A DNA stretch of 64,000 bases from JAGDVO01 sp964590075 [NCBI: uncultured Aquificales bacterium] (GTDB taxonomy: Bacteria > Thermosulfidibacterota > Thermosulfidibacteria > Thermosulfidibacterales): assembly GCA_964590075.1 (NCBI GenBank), contig CAZPXS010000005.1:1-64000 (forward strand), given 5' to 3'. Positions 56,384 to 64,000 of the stretch are shown here, one piece after another. The notes under the pieces are model-generated. The model had not been told where the DNA came from. It worked only from the letters and a program-made list of their open reading frames with translations, and ran no database searches. The stretch's first letter is position 1. Every line of letters begins with the position of its first letter. The position numbers and the translations under genes are program-made.

Positions 56384-56677
56384 ATGAAAAAAGTGATGAG
56401 TGCTTGTTTGTTGGTTTTTGCGGTTACTAGCTTGGCGGGTGCGGTACCTCCTGGTAAGAAACTGACCTTTGATACACCTAATGGAAAGGTTACCTTCGAC
56501 GGTACAACGCATAAGACTTATAAATGTAGTCATTGCCATCCTTCTATATTCCAGATGAAGTTTGGTGCTGACAAAATGGCCATGAAGGATATATTCCAGG
56601 GTAAGTACTGCGGAGTATGTCATAACGGTCATGAGGCCTTTTCGGCTACGGGTAACTGTAATAAGTGTCACAAGTAG
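56384..56677 (+). CDS. Periplasmic triheme cytochrome c7 (PpcA-like)
   Basis: A 97-residue exported cytochrome. A signal peptide (about 1-20, ending SLAGA) precedes three heme c motifs: C48-x2-C51-H52, C76-x2-C79-H80 and C92-x2-C95-H96. The FDGTTHKTYKCSHCH and KYCGVCHNG patterns match the c7-type triheme family, whose Geobacter member PpcA shuttles electrons across the periplasm. It could be the soluble partner of the 13-heme complex encoded at 26762. A GGAGGGG lies before the ATG. Confidence 0.9.
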   Translation: MKKVMSACLLVFAVTSLAGAVPPGKKLTFDTPNGKVTFDGTTHKTYKCSHCHPSIFQMKFGADKMAMKDIFQGKYCGVCHNGHEAFSATGNCNKCHK

Positions 56678-56694
56678 TTTTTGTGGACGATTTA

Positions 56695-56722
56695 TTGACT
56701 TTGAGGGTTTTTAAAGTATAAG
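56695..56722 (+). promoter_or_regulatory. Promoter of tRNA-Leu
   Basis: TTGACT (56695-56700) and TATAAG (56717-56722) are 16 bases apart, 13 bases before the tRNA 5' end. Confidence 0.6.
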
Positions 56723-56735
56723 TAGTTTATATGGT

Positions 56736-56820
56736 GCCCGGGTGGCGGAATTGGTAGACGCAGGGGACTTAAAATCCCCTGGGGTCAGGCCCCGTGCGGG
56801 TTCGAGTCCCGCCCCGGGCA
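56736..56820 (+). tRNA. tRNA-Leu(TAA)
   Basis: An 85-base class II tRNA: acceptor GCCCGGG/CCCGGGC with discriminator A, anticodon stem GGGGA/TCCCC with loop CTTAAAA (anticodon TAA, reading TTA), a long variable arm GGGGTCAGGCCCC and T-loop GTTCGAGTC. CCA is not encoded. It converges on the MidA-like gene. Confidence 0.96.
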
Positions 56821-56831
56821 TTAGCTTGTCC

Positions 56832-57935
56832 TTACGGTAATCTGTAAGATTCTCTCTGTGGTTTATTCTTTAGGCATCTGAGGTTTTCAATCTCTATGTC
56901 TTTGGAGAGAACGATTACTTTGAATATCTCTCCCATGCCTCCGGATTCAGGTAACGTTAGGTATTTAACGGCAAATATATCTTTTTCATCTACGATTTCT
57001 TCCAATATGCCTGAGTCTAGTAAAAAGTTAGCTTGATTTGTAAAACCTACGAGCTTAAATCCAATTTCACTGGCATATTTATAGATTGCAGAAAAATTGA
57101 CACTACTTGTGATATCTATATTACCTGGATTTTCTAAGATATCTTCTATTATTTTATGTTTCTTAAATCCTCTTATAGTTCCTTTGATCCTATAAGGAGC
57201 TAAAATTTCCTTTTCAACATATCCATAATCTATAAAAACTACGAATCCTTTTTTTAAAATATCGTTGATCGATTTTAGTATTTTTTTAGCCTCAATGTTT
57301 ATCTCTATCCTCTGCCCATTTTCTAATTTAAAATTTATACTATTTAAGTATTTAATTATATCTTCGTTAGAAAGTGGTAATTTTATTTCCTTTAGTATCC
57401 CTTTTTCTTCTGTTATAAATATTTCAAAAAACTCGTTGTCGTTAAATTCCACTATATGTACGGGAAGGGCGTCTATAAGTTCGTTCGAAAAGATAACCCC
57501 CTCTAATGGTTCCTCAATCTCTCTTATGTCGGAGTAGATCTTTACCCTGTAATCTCTTAGTCTTTCCTTTAGTATATTGCCGTATCTTTTACTTTTCTCC
57601 ACCACTATATAGTTCAAGTTGAAACCTTTACTAAGAGCCTTATCGAGTATCTGTAGGGTAAGGGTACCATCTCCAGCTCCTATTTCAACTAATGTATCAC
57701 TGTTTGATAGCTCGAGCATTTCCTTTAGGGCGTTAAATAGGGTTCTTCCAAAGATACCTCCTACCTTAGGTGATGTTATGAAATCGCCCTCTTTACCTAT
57801 CTCTACGTTTTTCTCGTAGTATCCAAGGTCGGGATGGTATAGTGCCATTTCCATGAAATCCCTGAAGCTTATAGGCCCTTCTCTTCTTATCCTATCAACG
57901 ATTAGCTCTTTTAGCTCGTTCCTGCCACCACTCAC
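56832..57935 (-). CDS. SAM-dependent methyltransferase, MidA/NDUFAF7 family
   Basis: A 367-residue DUF185 protein. It begins with IRREGPISFRDFMEMALYHPDLGYY and FITSPKVGGIFGRTLFNAL, then SAM motif I VEIGAGDGTLTLQIL and VIFSNELIDALPVHIVEF. The eukaryotic relative methylates an arginine of complex I; bacterial targets are not established. The start is GTG 57935, five bases after AAGGAG, inside the end of the MBL gene (41-base overlap). The middle part, about 57000-57470, is A/T-rich compared with neighbouring genes. Last gene of the leftward operon. Confidence 0.9.
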   Translation of the reverse strand: MSGGRNELKELIVDRIRREGPISFRDFMEMALYHPDLGYYEKNVEIGKEGDFITSPKVGGIFGRTLFNALKEMLELSNSDTLVEIGAGDGTLTLQILDKALSKGFNLNYIVVEKSKRYGNILKERLRDYRVKIYSDIREIEEPLEGVIFSNELIDALPVHIVEFNDNEFFEIFITEEKGILKEIKLPLSNEDIIKYLNSINFKLENGQRIEINIEAKKILKSINDILKKGFVVFIDYGYVEKEILAPYRIKGTIRGFKKHKIIEDILENPGNIDITSSVNFSAIYKYASEIGFKLVGFTNQANFLLDSGILEEIVDEKDIFAVKYLTLPESGGMGEIFKVIVLSKDIEIENLRCLKNKPQRESYRLP

Positions 57936-58740
57936 TTAAGCTCCTTATACCCGTTGGGTTTATAAGTCTAAGCCTTGAGATGATAAGATCTTTGGAGTTT
58001 ACCTTTAGGAATTCTCTCGCTACGATAGTTTTTATCCCAGTTATTTCTTCTATCTCCTTTTCAACCTTATCATAACCCCTTGAGATAACTTCCATCCCTG
58101 TATGGTTGATTATGGCAAGTTTAGGTCTTATTCCGGTTATTAGTCTTACGGCGTCCCTCATATTTAGATGGTCCATATCCCTCTCTTTTATGAAGGTCAT
58201 GTTTATGATTAGTATGGTACAGTCCCTGTAGGCTTCCAACATTTTTTCCTCAAATCTACCATCGGTTATATAGCCTAATACTGTATCCCTATGAGTAAAT
58301 ATTACCCCGTAGGTTTCCATATCCTGATGTTTGTGTTTCATGGCAACAGATAGGGTAACATCCTTAAATTCTTCCTTTAACCCCTCTTCGAGATAGATTA
58401 CTCTATCTAAGTTTTCTAATATATACTTTAGGACAACAGGATCGTCCTTTATGGCACTTGATGGTGCTAAAAGTGTCCCGCTTTTATTCCATGTTCCAAG
58501 CGTTTTTGCCTCTATTACCGTATTTATGTCGGCACAGTGATCTAGATGTTTATGGGTTATTAAGAAGATGTCCGTATCCTCAGGTTGTAGGCCTAACTGT
58601 GTTAGTCTTATAAGTGCACCAGGTCCAGGATCAACGTGGATCCTTACTTCATCGGATACTACTATAAAACCGCCTGATGATTTGAACTGTTTGAAAACCG
58701 CTACCCTTCCGCCTGCGCTACCTAAGAATATAATTTCCAT
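57895..58740 (-). CDS. Metallo-beta-lactamase-fold hydrolase
   Basis: A 281-residue MBL-fold protein. Motifs are the opening EIIFLGSAGGRVAVFKQFKS, the dimetal site ITHKHLDHCADINTVIE (H-x-H-x-D-H) and ILIINMTFIKERDMDHLNMRDA, with AIINHTGMEV as the last metal ligand. It resembles RNase Z/PhnP-like phosphodiesterases, but the substrate cannot be named. It overlaps dxs by 23 bases and the MidA gene by 41. Confidence 0.85.
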   Translation of the reverse strand: MEIIFLGSAGGRVAVFKQFKSSGGFIVVSDEVRIHVDPGPGALIRLTQLGLQPEDTDIFLITHKHLDHCADINTVIEAKTLGTWNKSGTLLAPSSAIKDDPVVLKYILENLDRVIYLEEGLKEEFKDVTLSVAMKHKHQDMETYGVIFTHRDTVLGYITDGRFEEKMLEAYRDCTILIINMTFIKERDMDHLNMRDAVRLITGIRPKLAIINHTGMEVISRGYDKVEKEIEEITGIKTIVAREFLKVNSKDLIISRLRLINPTGIRSLSEWWQERAKRANR

Positions 58741-60640
58741 AGTATTCTGTTATTCTCCTTGCTATACCTTTTGAATCTATACCGCAGAGTTCCTTAAGTT
58801 CACCCCTCTTCCCGTGGGGTGGGAATGTATCATCTATACCGATTATCAGCGTATCCTTCTTTACTCTATTTTTAGCAAGGATCTCTAGAACCGCACTACC
58901 AAAACCACCCTGGATAACGTTATCCTCTACCGTTACTATGAGATCCACCTTCTCTGAGATTTCGAGTATCAACTCTTCGTCTATAGGCTTTATAAATCTA
59001 GCGTTTATTACGATTGGTGAAATTCCGAGTTCCCTTTCGACTATTTCAGATCCTGTGAGTATATCCTGTATGGTGCTACCAATTCCTATTATTGCTATTT
59101 TTTCTCCATCCTTCAGGATCTTGGCCTTTCCTATAGGTATGGGAATCGGTTCCTTATAATCGAGTGATTCTTCCGGGATACTATCCTTCGCATACCTTAT
59201 GGCCACTGGAGATTTACAGTGTTCTATGGCTGTGTAGAGCATATCTATAAGCTCCTCTCCACAGCTAGGTGCCATAAGAACCATATTCGGGATGAACCTT
59301 AGGTAACTTATATCAAATATCCCGTGGTGTGTTGGCCCATCCTCACCGACAAGTCCCGCCCTATCCAAACAGAAAACAACATGTAGCTTCTGTAAGGCAA
59401 CATCGTGTATTATCTGGTCGAAGGCTCTCTGTAGGAAAGTTGAGTATATGGCGCATACCGGTATCAACCCTTCCACGGCAAGCCCGGCGGCAAAGGTTAC
59501 AGCGTGGCCTTCGGCAATTCCAACATCGAAGAACCGATCGGGGAATCTATCCTTAAAGAATTTCAAGCCTGTCCCATCGGGCATGGCTGCCGTTATGGCT
59601 ACTACCTTATCATTGTTCTCAGCTATTTTTATTAAACCCTTTGCAAAAACCTCCGTGTAGGTTGTTCTCTTCTTCACTTCTTTTGGAATATAGGCGCTAA
59701 TGCCGTGGTATTTCTCCGGTTCCTTCTCGGCGGGCTCATAACCCTTCCCCTTTTTGGTTAATACGTGGACTAAAACTGGTTCCTTTATCCTTTTAACCTG
59801 GTTGAAGGTTGATATTAATTCCTGTATGTTATGACCTCTAACCGGACCTACATAGTGGAGTCCTAATTCTTCGAATATTATGCCTGCTGTAAAGAAGCTT
59901 TTGAAGGATTCCTCAAGTTTTTTTAGCAGGTTTAGTATGGTTTCTCCCGCTGGCTTACTTTCAAGGTGTTTTTTGACCTCTTCCCTTATCTTTAGATATA
60001 TCGGATCGCTAAGTCTCCTCGTTAGAAAGTGTGAAACTGCTCCTATTGTGGGGGCTATTGAAAATTCGTTATCATTGAGGACCACTATTATATCTTTTTT
60101 AAGGTTACCTACGTTGTTTAGCCCTTCCCAGGCTAATCCACCTGTTAGTGCTCCGTCTCCGATTACCGCGATGACTTTAAAGTTTTCTCCCTTTAGATCC
60201 CTCGCCGTTGCTATACCAAGGGCAGCTGAAATTGAAGTGCTTGCATGACCTGTACCAAAGGCATCGTAGATACTCTCCTCTCTCTTTGGAAACCCTGATA
60301 TTCCACCCAGCTTCCTTAGGGTTGCGAATCTCTCGGCCCTACCGGTTAGTATCTTATGGGGGTAACATTGATGACCAACATCCCATATTATTCTATCCCT
60401 TGGTGTTTCGAATACGTAGTGAAGGGCTATTGTAAGTTCCACAACGCCTAAACTTGGCGCTAGGTGTCCACCGTTTTTTAAGACCGTATCGATTATCAAC
60501 TCCCTTATTTCCTGAGCTAACCTGTTAAGCTTCGATAAGGGGACCTTTTTGAGATCTTCCGGAGTTTTTATGAGATCGAGTATTCTTTCTATTTTTTCCT
60601 CTCCACTATGTAGTCCGCTAAGTCTCTCAGCATCCAACAT
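58718..60640 (-). CDS. dxs: 1-deoxy-D-xylulose-5-phosphate synthase
   Basis: A 640-residue thiamine-diphosphate enzyme, first step of the MEP isoprenoid pathway. It has KNGGHLAPSLGVVELTIALH, IIWDVGHQCYPHKILTG, ThDP motif GDGALTGGLAWEGLNN, the Dxs-specific FEELGLHYVGPVRGHN and EDGPTHHGIFDISYL (parts quoted). GAGGAAGAGAG precedes ATG 60640, which lies 52 bases inside ispA. The next upstream gene makes the prenyl diphosphate product of the same pathway. Confidence 0.97.
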   Translation of the reverse strand: MLDAERLSGLHSGEEKIERILDLIKTPEDLKKVPLSKLNRLAQEIRELIIDTVLKNGGHLAPSLGVVELTIALHYVFETPRDRIIWDVGHQCYPHKILTGRAERFATLRKLGGISGFPKREESIYDAFGTGHASTSISAALGIATARDLKGENFKVIAVIGDGALTGGLAWEGLNNVGNLKKDIIVVLNDNEFSIAPTIGAVSHFLTRRLSDPIYLKIREEVKKHLESKPAGETILNLLKKLEESFKSFFTAGIIFEELGLHYVGPVRGHNIQELISTFNQVKRIKEPVLVHVLTKKGKGYEPAEKEPEKYHGISAYIPKEVKKRTTYTEVFAKGLIKIAENNDKVVAITAAMPDGTGLKFFKDRFPDRFFDVGIAEGHAVTFAAGLAVEGLIPVCAIYSTFLQRAFDQIIHDVALQKLHVVFCLDRAGLVGEDGPTHHGIFDISYLRFIPNMVLMAPSCGEELIDMLYTAIEHCKSPVAIRYAKDSIPEESLDYKEPIPIPIGKAKILKDGEKIAIIGIGSTIQDILTGSEIVERELGISPIVINARFIKPIDEELILEISEKVDLIVTVEDNVIQGGFGSAVLEILAKNRVKKDTLIIGIDDTFPPHGKRGELKELCGIDSKGIARRITEYYGNYILR

Positions 60641-61491
60641 CTCTCTTCCTCAAATATCGCCAAGTTTTCCTTTGCCTTTTCAACGAAGCTTTTAGCTAAA
60701 TTGAGGGAATTCTCAACGCCGTAGAGAGCTACCGATGAGAGTTTCCCGCGTTTTAGGTCCTTTTTCGTCTTCTTTCCCAGTACTTCTTCCGTTGAAGTTT
60801 CATCGAGTACATCATCTACCAGTTGGAAGGCAAGCCCTATCAACCTTCCGTATCTTGAAAGGGCTTCTATCTCTCTATAACTTGCCCCACTTATTATAGC
60901 TCCACTTTTTACCGATACCTCTATCAACTTTGCCGTTTTGTTCTCATGTATGTATCTCAGTTTTTCCTCCGTTACCCTTGTACCTTCCCATTTTATATCG
61001 GCCGTCTGTCCCGCTACCATACCTTCTCTACCACTTGCCTTGGCTATCTCGTTTATCACCATAATTATCCTTGGTAGACTCGGATCTTTGTATAGTTTAA
61101 CGTTTGAGAGAAACTCGAAAGCCATGGTAAGTAGCGCATCTCCAGCCAGAACGGCTATCGCCTCGCCGTATACCTTGTGTACCGTGGGTTTTCCTCTCCT
61201 CATATCGTCATCGTCCATACAGGGTAGGTCGTCGTGAATGAGGGAATAGGTGTGGATCATCTCTATACTACCAGCAATGGGTAAAGCATCTTCGAGATTC
61301 CCGCCTGTTAGTTCACAGGAGGCTATCGTGAGTATGGGTCTTATCCTTTTCCCACCGGGAAATAAAGCGTAGTGGATAGCTTCGAAGAGTGGTTTTGGTT
61401 CTGAATCAGGAGACGGTAAATTTCTATACAACCATTCATTCACAATCTTTGCCCTTTCCTCTATATACTCCCTTAGTTTGGCGAATCTCAT
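60589..61491 (-). CDS. ispA: Farnesyl/geranylgeranyl diphosphate synthase
   Basis: A 300-residue trans-prenyl synthase. First Asp-rich motif is DDLPCMDDDDMRRGKPTVHK, second is FQLVDDVLDETS; YALFPGGKRIRPIL and GREGMVAGQTADI also fit. Two residues between the first aspartates (DDLPCMDD) define the IspA-type bacterial enzyme making C15 or C20 chains. It overlaps xseB by four bases, the frequent xseB-ispA-dxs order of bacteria. Confidence 0.95.
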   Translation of the reverse strand: MRFAKLREYIEERAKIVNEWLYRNLPSPDSEPKPLFEAIHYALFPGGKRIRPILTIASCELTGGNLEDALPIAGSIEMIHTYSLIHDDLPCMDDDDMRRGKPTVHKVYGEAIAVLAGDALLTMAFEFLSNVKLYKDPSLPRIIMVINEIAKASGREGMVAGQTADIKWEGTRVTEEKLRYIHENKTAKLIEVSVKSGAIISGASYREIEALSRYGRLIGLAFQLVDDVLDETSTEEVLGKKTKKDLKRGKLSSVALYGVENSLNLAKSFVEKAKENLAIFEEERCWMLRDLADYIVERKK

Positions 61492-61736
61492 TCCTTAAGT
61501 CTCCTCAATCTATCCACCGCCTCGGAGAAGTCAAGTCTCTCGTAGCCTTCCTCATTCTTTATTATCGCTTCAACCTTTGTTTCTACCTCCGTTAGTTTCT
61601 TTTCACATTCCCTTATGAGTTGCATACCTTCCTCGAAGAGTTTTACCGCTTCTTCGATATCGAGATTCCCCTTTTCTAATCTGTGTACTATCTCCTCTAT
61701 CTTTCTTATAAGTTCCTCTATGCCCATCTCGTTCAT
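61488..61736 (-). CDS. xseB: Exodeoxyribonuclease VII small subunit
   Basis: An 82-residue, strongly helical protein with IEEIVHRLEKGNLDIEEAVKLFEEGMQLI (partly quoted) and CEKKLTEVETKVEAI, the standard XseB pattern. It pairs with XseA, which is not in the window. It overlaps hisIE and ispA by four bases each. Confidence 0.93.
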   Translation of the reverse strand: MNEMGIEELIRKIEEIVHRLEKGNLDIEEAVKLFEEGMQLIRECEKKLTEVETKVEAIIKNEEGYERLDFSEAVDRLRRLKE

Positions 61737-62368
61737 TCTTTATCCCTCAGCCCACTTTTTCCAAATCTATTTAACAACTCCTCCCAAATCATATAGGGTT
61801 TTATGCCGAAATAGGCAAGTAGTACAAGGAGATGGTAGATTAGATCAGCACTTTCATAGATTATCTCTTTTTCCTCTCCATTTTTACCCGATATAACGGT
61901 TTCTCCCGCTTCCTCTATCACCTTCTTACATATCCTGTCTATTCCCTTACTGAATAAACTAGCGGTGTAGGATCTTGAAGGGTCTTCCCCCTTCTTCTTT
62001 TCGATTACGGAATAAAGTTCGTGAATAACTTCAAAGGGTTTCAATTTGGGGGATTCCCCGTCTATCCTTCTATAGAAGCATGAGATGTTACCTGTGTGAC
62101 ATGTTGGCCCAAGTGGCTGAGCTATAATAAGGAGTGTGTCGTTATCGCAGTCTATCAAAATTTCTTCTACGATCAGTTCGTTACCCGATTCTTCTCCCTT
62201 CATCCATAGTTTCTGTCTCTTCCTCGAGAAAAAGTGAACCTTACCTGTCTCGAGTGTCTTTTCAAAGGCTAACCTGTTCATATACCCGACCATCAATACC
62301 TTACCACTATTATAATCCTGAACCACCGCCGGGATTAGTTCACTCTTTTCCCAATCTATCTCTACCAT
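61733..62368 (-). CDS. hisI: Bifunctional phosphoribosyl-AMP cyclohydrolase/-ATP pyrophosphatase
   Basis: A 211-residue histidine-synthesis fusion (HisIE). The cyclohydrolase half has LIPAVVQDYNSGKVLMVGYMN, FFSRKRQKLWMKGEESGN, DCDNDTLLI and the zinc cysteine in GPTCHTGNISCFY; the pyrophosphatase half (from about residue 118) has the acidic EEAGETVISG and YESADLIYHLLVLLAYFGI. ATG 62368, after GGGAGGTTG, gives the family N-terminus; the longer frame would run into lptG. Confidence 0.96.
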   Translation of the reverse strand: MVEIDWEKSELIPAVVQDYNSGKVLMVGYMNRLAFEKTLETGKVHFFSRKRQKLWMKGEESGNELIVEEILIDCDNDTLLIIAQPLGPTCHTGNISCFYRRIDGESPKLKPFEVIHELYSVIEKKKGEDPSRSYTASLFSKGIDRICKKVIEEAGETVISGKNGEEKEIIYESADLIYHLLVLLAYFGIKPYMIWEELLNRFGKSGLRDKE

Positions 62369-62384
62369 TATATCACAACCTCCC

Positions 62385-63467
62385 TTAGATCCTGTTATAT
62401 TTAGCCTTATACATTGAGTATGATGCACTTATCAATAGTAGCACCGTTAATAGAGGTTGCAGTATCGGATTGATTATACCTATTTCTCCGAAAAAGTTTA
62501 TTGTTTTTAGTATCAAAAAGTAGAAAAGTATAATCAGAATGGCTATAATTACATTTCCAATAGCCTTTCTTTCTCTCGGCTTTGGTATCACTAAAGGGAA
62601 GATCAAAAATACGAGAAAAGGTATAGATAGAGGCTCTAGGAATCTATTACCTATTTCTATCTTTACTTTGTTCCCTTTTATCTTTGAGATTGATAGTGCT
62701 TTTAATGTTAAAATCAACTCTTTTATGTTTAATTCATTAATATCTTTGAATTGCTTGTTGAGATACTTTGGTTTTGGTAGAATATAATCGGTATCGGTTA
62801 TTGTATCGATATTTCTTATCTCCTTTGTACTTATGTCCCACAGTTTTACGTTTCTTGCTATCCATCCATCCTTCCATTCCATCCTATCCATACTCAAATA
62901 ACTTACTATGCCTTTTCCTTCCTTTATTTCTAGGCATGTTACATCGAAGGCCATGTTCCTTATAGTGTCGTAGTAAAATATGTTACATATATAGTCATTG
63001 TTTTTTACCCAGGTATCGATGGGGCTTAGCCTTTTAAAGCCTTCCTCCTTCTTTATCTTTGTGAAGAGTACTATCTTTGACTGGGAAATCATGGCTGGGC
63101 TAAGGAAGTTGCTGAATATTAGTCCTATTATGGCAAATAGGATAGCTACGATAATGAAGGGTCTTACTAGCGTGGTGTCAGGTACTCCAAAATTTCTTAT
63201 GGATACTATCTCAAAATTCTTACCCATTATATTTATTGCTATCACTATTCCTATTATACAACCGAAGGATAGTATGATACCTGAGAATTCTCCGAGTCTA
63301 AGTACCGAGTATACCATAACGTAGAGTATCTGTTTTAAGCTGAGGCTACCTTCCTCAAGTGAGTTAAAAAAGACTATCAATCCTATGAGTATGGATACCA
63401 CGAGGGTTGCTATAACTGAAAAAAACAGTGATTCTCTTATTATGTACCTATCGATTATCCTTTTCAT
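62385..63467 (-). CDS. lptG: LPS export permease, LptF/LptG family (second copy)
   Basis: A 360-residue YjgP/YjgQ-family permease. It has the N-terminal helix pattern RIIDRYIIRESLFFSVIATL, three transmembrane helices, a periplasmic beta-jellyroll region (about 130-260) and three more helices including PFLVFLIFPLVIPKPRERKA. With LptF and the ATPase LptB it pulls LPS from the inner membrane. It overlaps the upstream lptF by four bases. Which of the two is LptF or LptG is assigned by order only. Confidence 0.9.
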   Translation of the reverse strand: MKRIIDRYIIRESLFFSVIATLVVSILIGLIVFFNSLEEGSLSLKQILYVMVYSVLRLGEFSGIILSFGCIIGIVIAINIMGKNFEIVSIRNFGVPDTTLVRPFIIVAILFAIIGLIFSNFLSPAMISQSKIVLFTKIKKEEGFKRLSPIDTWVKNNDYICNIFYYDTIRNMAFDVTCLEIKEGKGIVSYLSMDRMEWKDGWIARNVKLWDISTKEIRNIDTITDTDYILPKPKYLNKQFKDINELNIKELILTLKALSISKIKGNKVKIEIGNRFLEPLSIPFLVFLIFPLVIPKPRERKAIGNVIIAILIILFYFLILKTINFFGEIGIINPILQPLLTVLLLISASYSMYKAKYNRI

Positions 63468-64000
63468 AAGTAGCTTCTATCCAGTTTCTGTCTCGTAAGT
63501 ATTATGCCTATGACGGATAGTATTACGTTTGGTAGCCATGCTCCGAGAAAGGGTAGGTCCATCTTGACTAGGGTCTTCTGACTAAAGGAGAGTAGGCTAA
63601 AGTAGATAAAGGCTATCAAGGCGGTAACTATTATGGACCACCTCTTTTCCCTTCTATGAAAATGGATTGATATAGGTAAGGCCACCAATGTGAAAACAAT
63701 TGGACTAAAGGCCAAGGCTACCCTTTTGTAAATATGAACTAGTATTTCGTTTCTTTTGCCCTTGTTATTTTCCATTTTAAGCTTATCTAATAGCTGATTT
63801 ATTGTACTTTCCTTTCTCGTTACTTCTCTAAATTTCGACGTTAGATCTGCTGAGATTTCTATGTTATAGTTGCTAAAGTCGACTATGTTTATGGAATTCT
63901 TGTTTTTTATCAACATGTTACCGTTGGAAAGTTTAAATTTAACCGTCCCCTCTTCCGATGCCGATAATTTTCCCTCTCTGGCGTAGATAACATTACTTAT
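63464..64000 (-). CDS. lptF: LPS export permease, LptF/LptG family (5' end outside window)
   Basis: The frame is open to the window edge, giving 178 C-terminal residues. It holds the end of the periplasmic domain (LSASEEGTVKFKLSNGNMLI) and three transmembrane helices with the family motif VHIYKRVALAFSPIVFTLVALPISIHFHRRE, quoted partly. It overlaps the second permease gene by four bases, so the two are made together as the LptFG pair. Confidence 0.9.
   Translation of the reverse strand: MSNVIYAREGKLSASEEGTVKFKLSNGNMLIKNKNSINIVDFSNYNIEISADLTSKFREVTRKESTINQLLDKLKMENNKGKRNEILVHIYKRVALAFSPIVFTLVALPISIHFHRREKRWSIIVTALIAFIYFSLLSFSQKTLVKMDLPFLGAWLPNVILSVIGIILTRQKLDRSYL

Overview
The window comes from the chromosome of a diderm (Gram-negative-type) bacterium. 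LpxA, LptF/LptG, an O-antigen/polysaccharide locus and periplasmic c-type cytochromes all point to an outer membrane and an anaerobic-style respiratory chain. The preference for AGG/AGA arginine and ATA isoleucine codons, an archaeal-type minimal SUF (SMS) pair, a CoA-disulfide-reductase-like flavoprotein and a PpcA-like triheme cytochrome would fit a thermophilic or anaerobic lineage such as Deferribacterota, Nitrospirota, Thermodesulfobacteriota or Aquificota. The phylum cannot be fixed from the sequence alone. No phage, insertion sequence, CRISPR array or rRNA was seen.

Region 1 (1-16541, + strand) is a surface-polysaccharide (O-antigen) locus, visibly more A/T-rich than the rest. It holds part of the WbpB/WbpE/WbpD/WbpI route to 2,3-diacetamido uronic acids, an AsnB-type amidotransferase, a Wzx flippase, a Wzy-like polymerase/ligase, about six glycosyltransferases and a WbaP-type initiating phosphoglycosyltransferase. 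The locus is damaged: wbpB has an in-frame TGA at a tryptophan codon, wbpE survives only as a C-terminal relic, one GT4 is split at an A-AAA-AAG heptamer, one GT2 is cut to 38 codons, and one GT4 is fused to a methyltransferase.

Region 2 (16556-26700) is housekeeping metabolism: argF-argG leftward and, from a face-to-face promoter, a rightward operon argA-like, ahcY, gpsA, pgsA, metK, purE, Sua5/TsaC, a GSA-aminomutase-family enzyme and an SDR epimerase. Region 3 (26729-31427) is a respiratory/sensory module: a 13-heme membrane-anchored cytochrome c, a b-type cytochrome, a histidine kinase carrying its own periplasmic heme c motif, and a NarL-type regulator. Region 4 (31435-34370, - strand) is a ketosynthase-like protein, a Nudix hydrolase and purF.

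Region 5 (34395-42779, + strand) is a long operon: a small membrane protein, an orphan OppD-type ATPase, SmsC-SmsB (SufC/SufB-like), transketolase, a CoADR-like flavoprotein, lpxA and a GnnA-like oxidoreductase. Region 6 (42782-47738) covers rpmB and a degP/hsp20-lon-smpB protein-quality-control cluster. Region 7 (47742-49497) is hbd plus crotonase. Region 8 (49499-53926, - strand) runs tRNA-Arg(CCG)-mreBCD-GT2-flippase-like protein. Region 9 (53887-56820, + strand) is rlmI-like, ribE, pncA, a triheme cytochrome and tRNA-Leu(TAA). Region 10 (56832-64000, - strand) is a tightly overlapping operon lptF-lptG-hisIE-xseB-ispA-dxs-MBL hydrolase-MidA. Three divergent gene pairs in the window use promoters whose -35 regions overlap on opposite strands.
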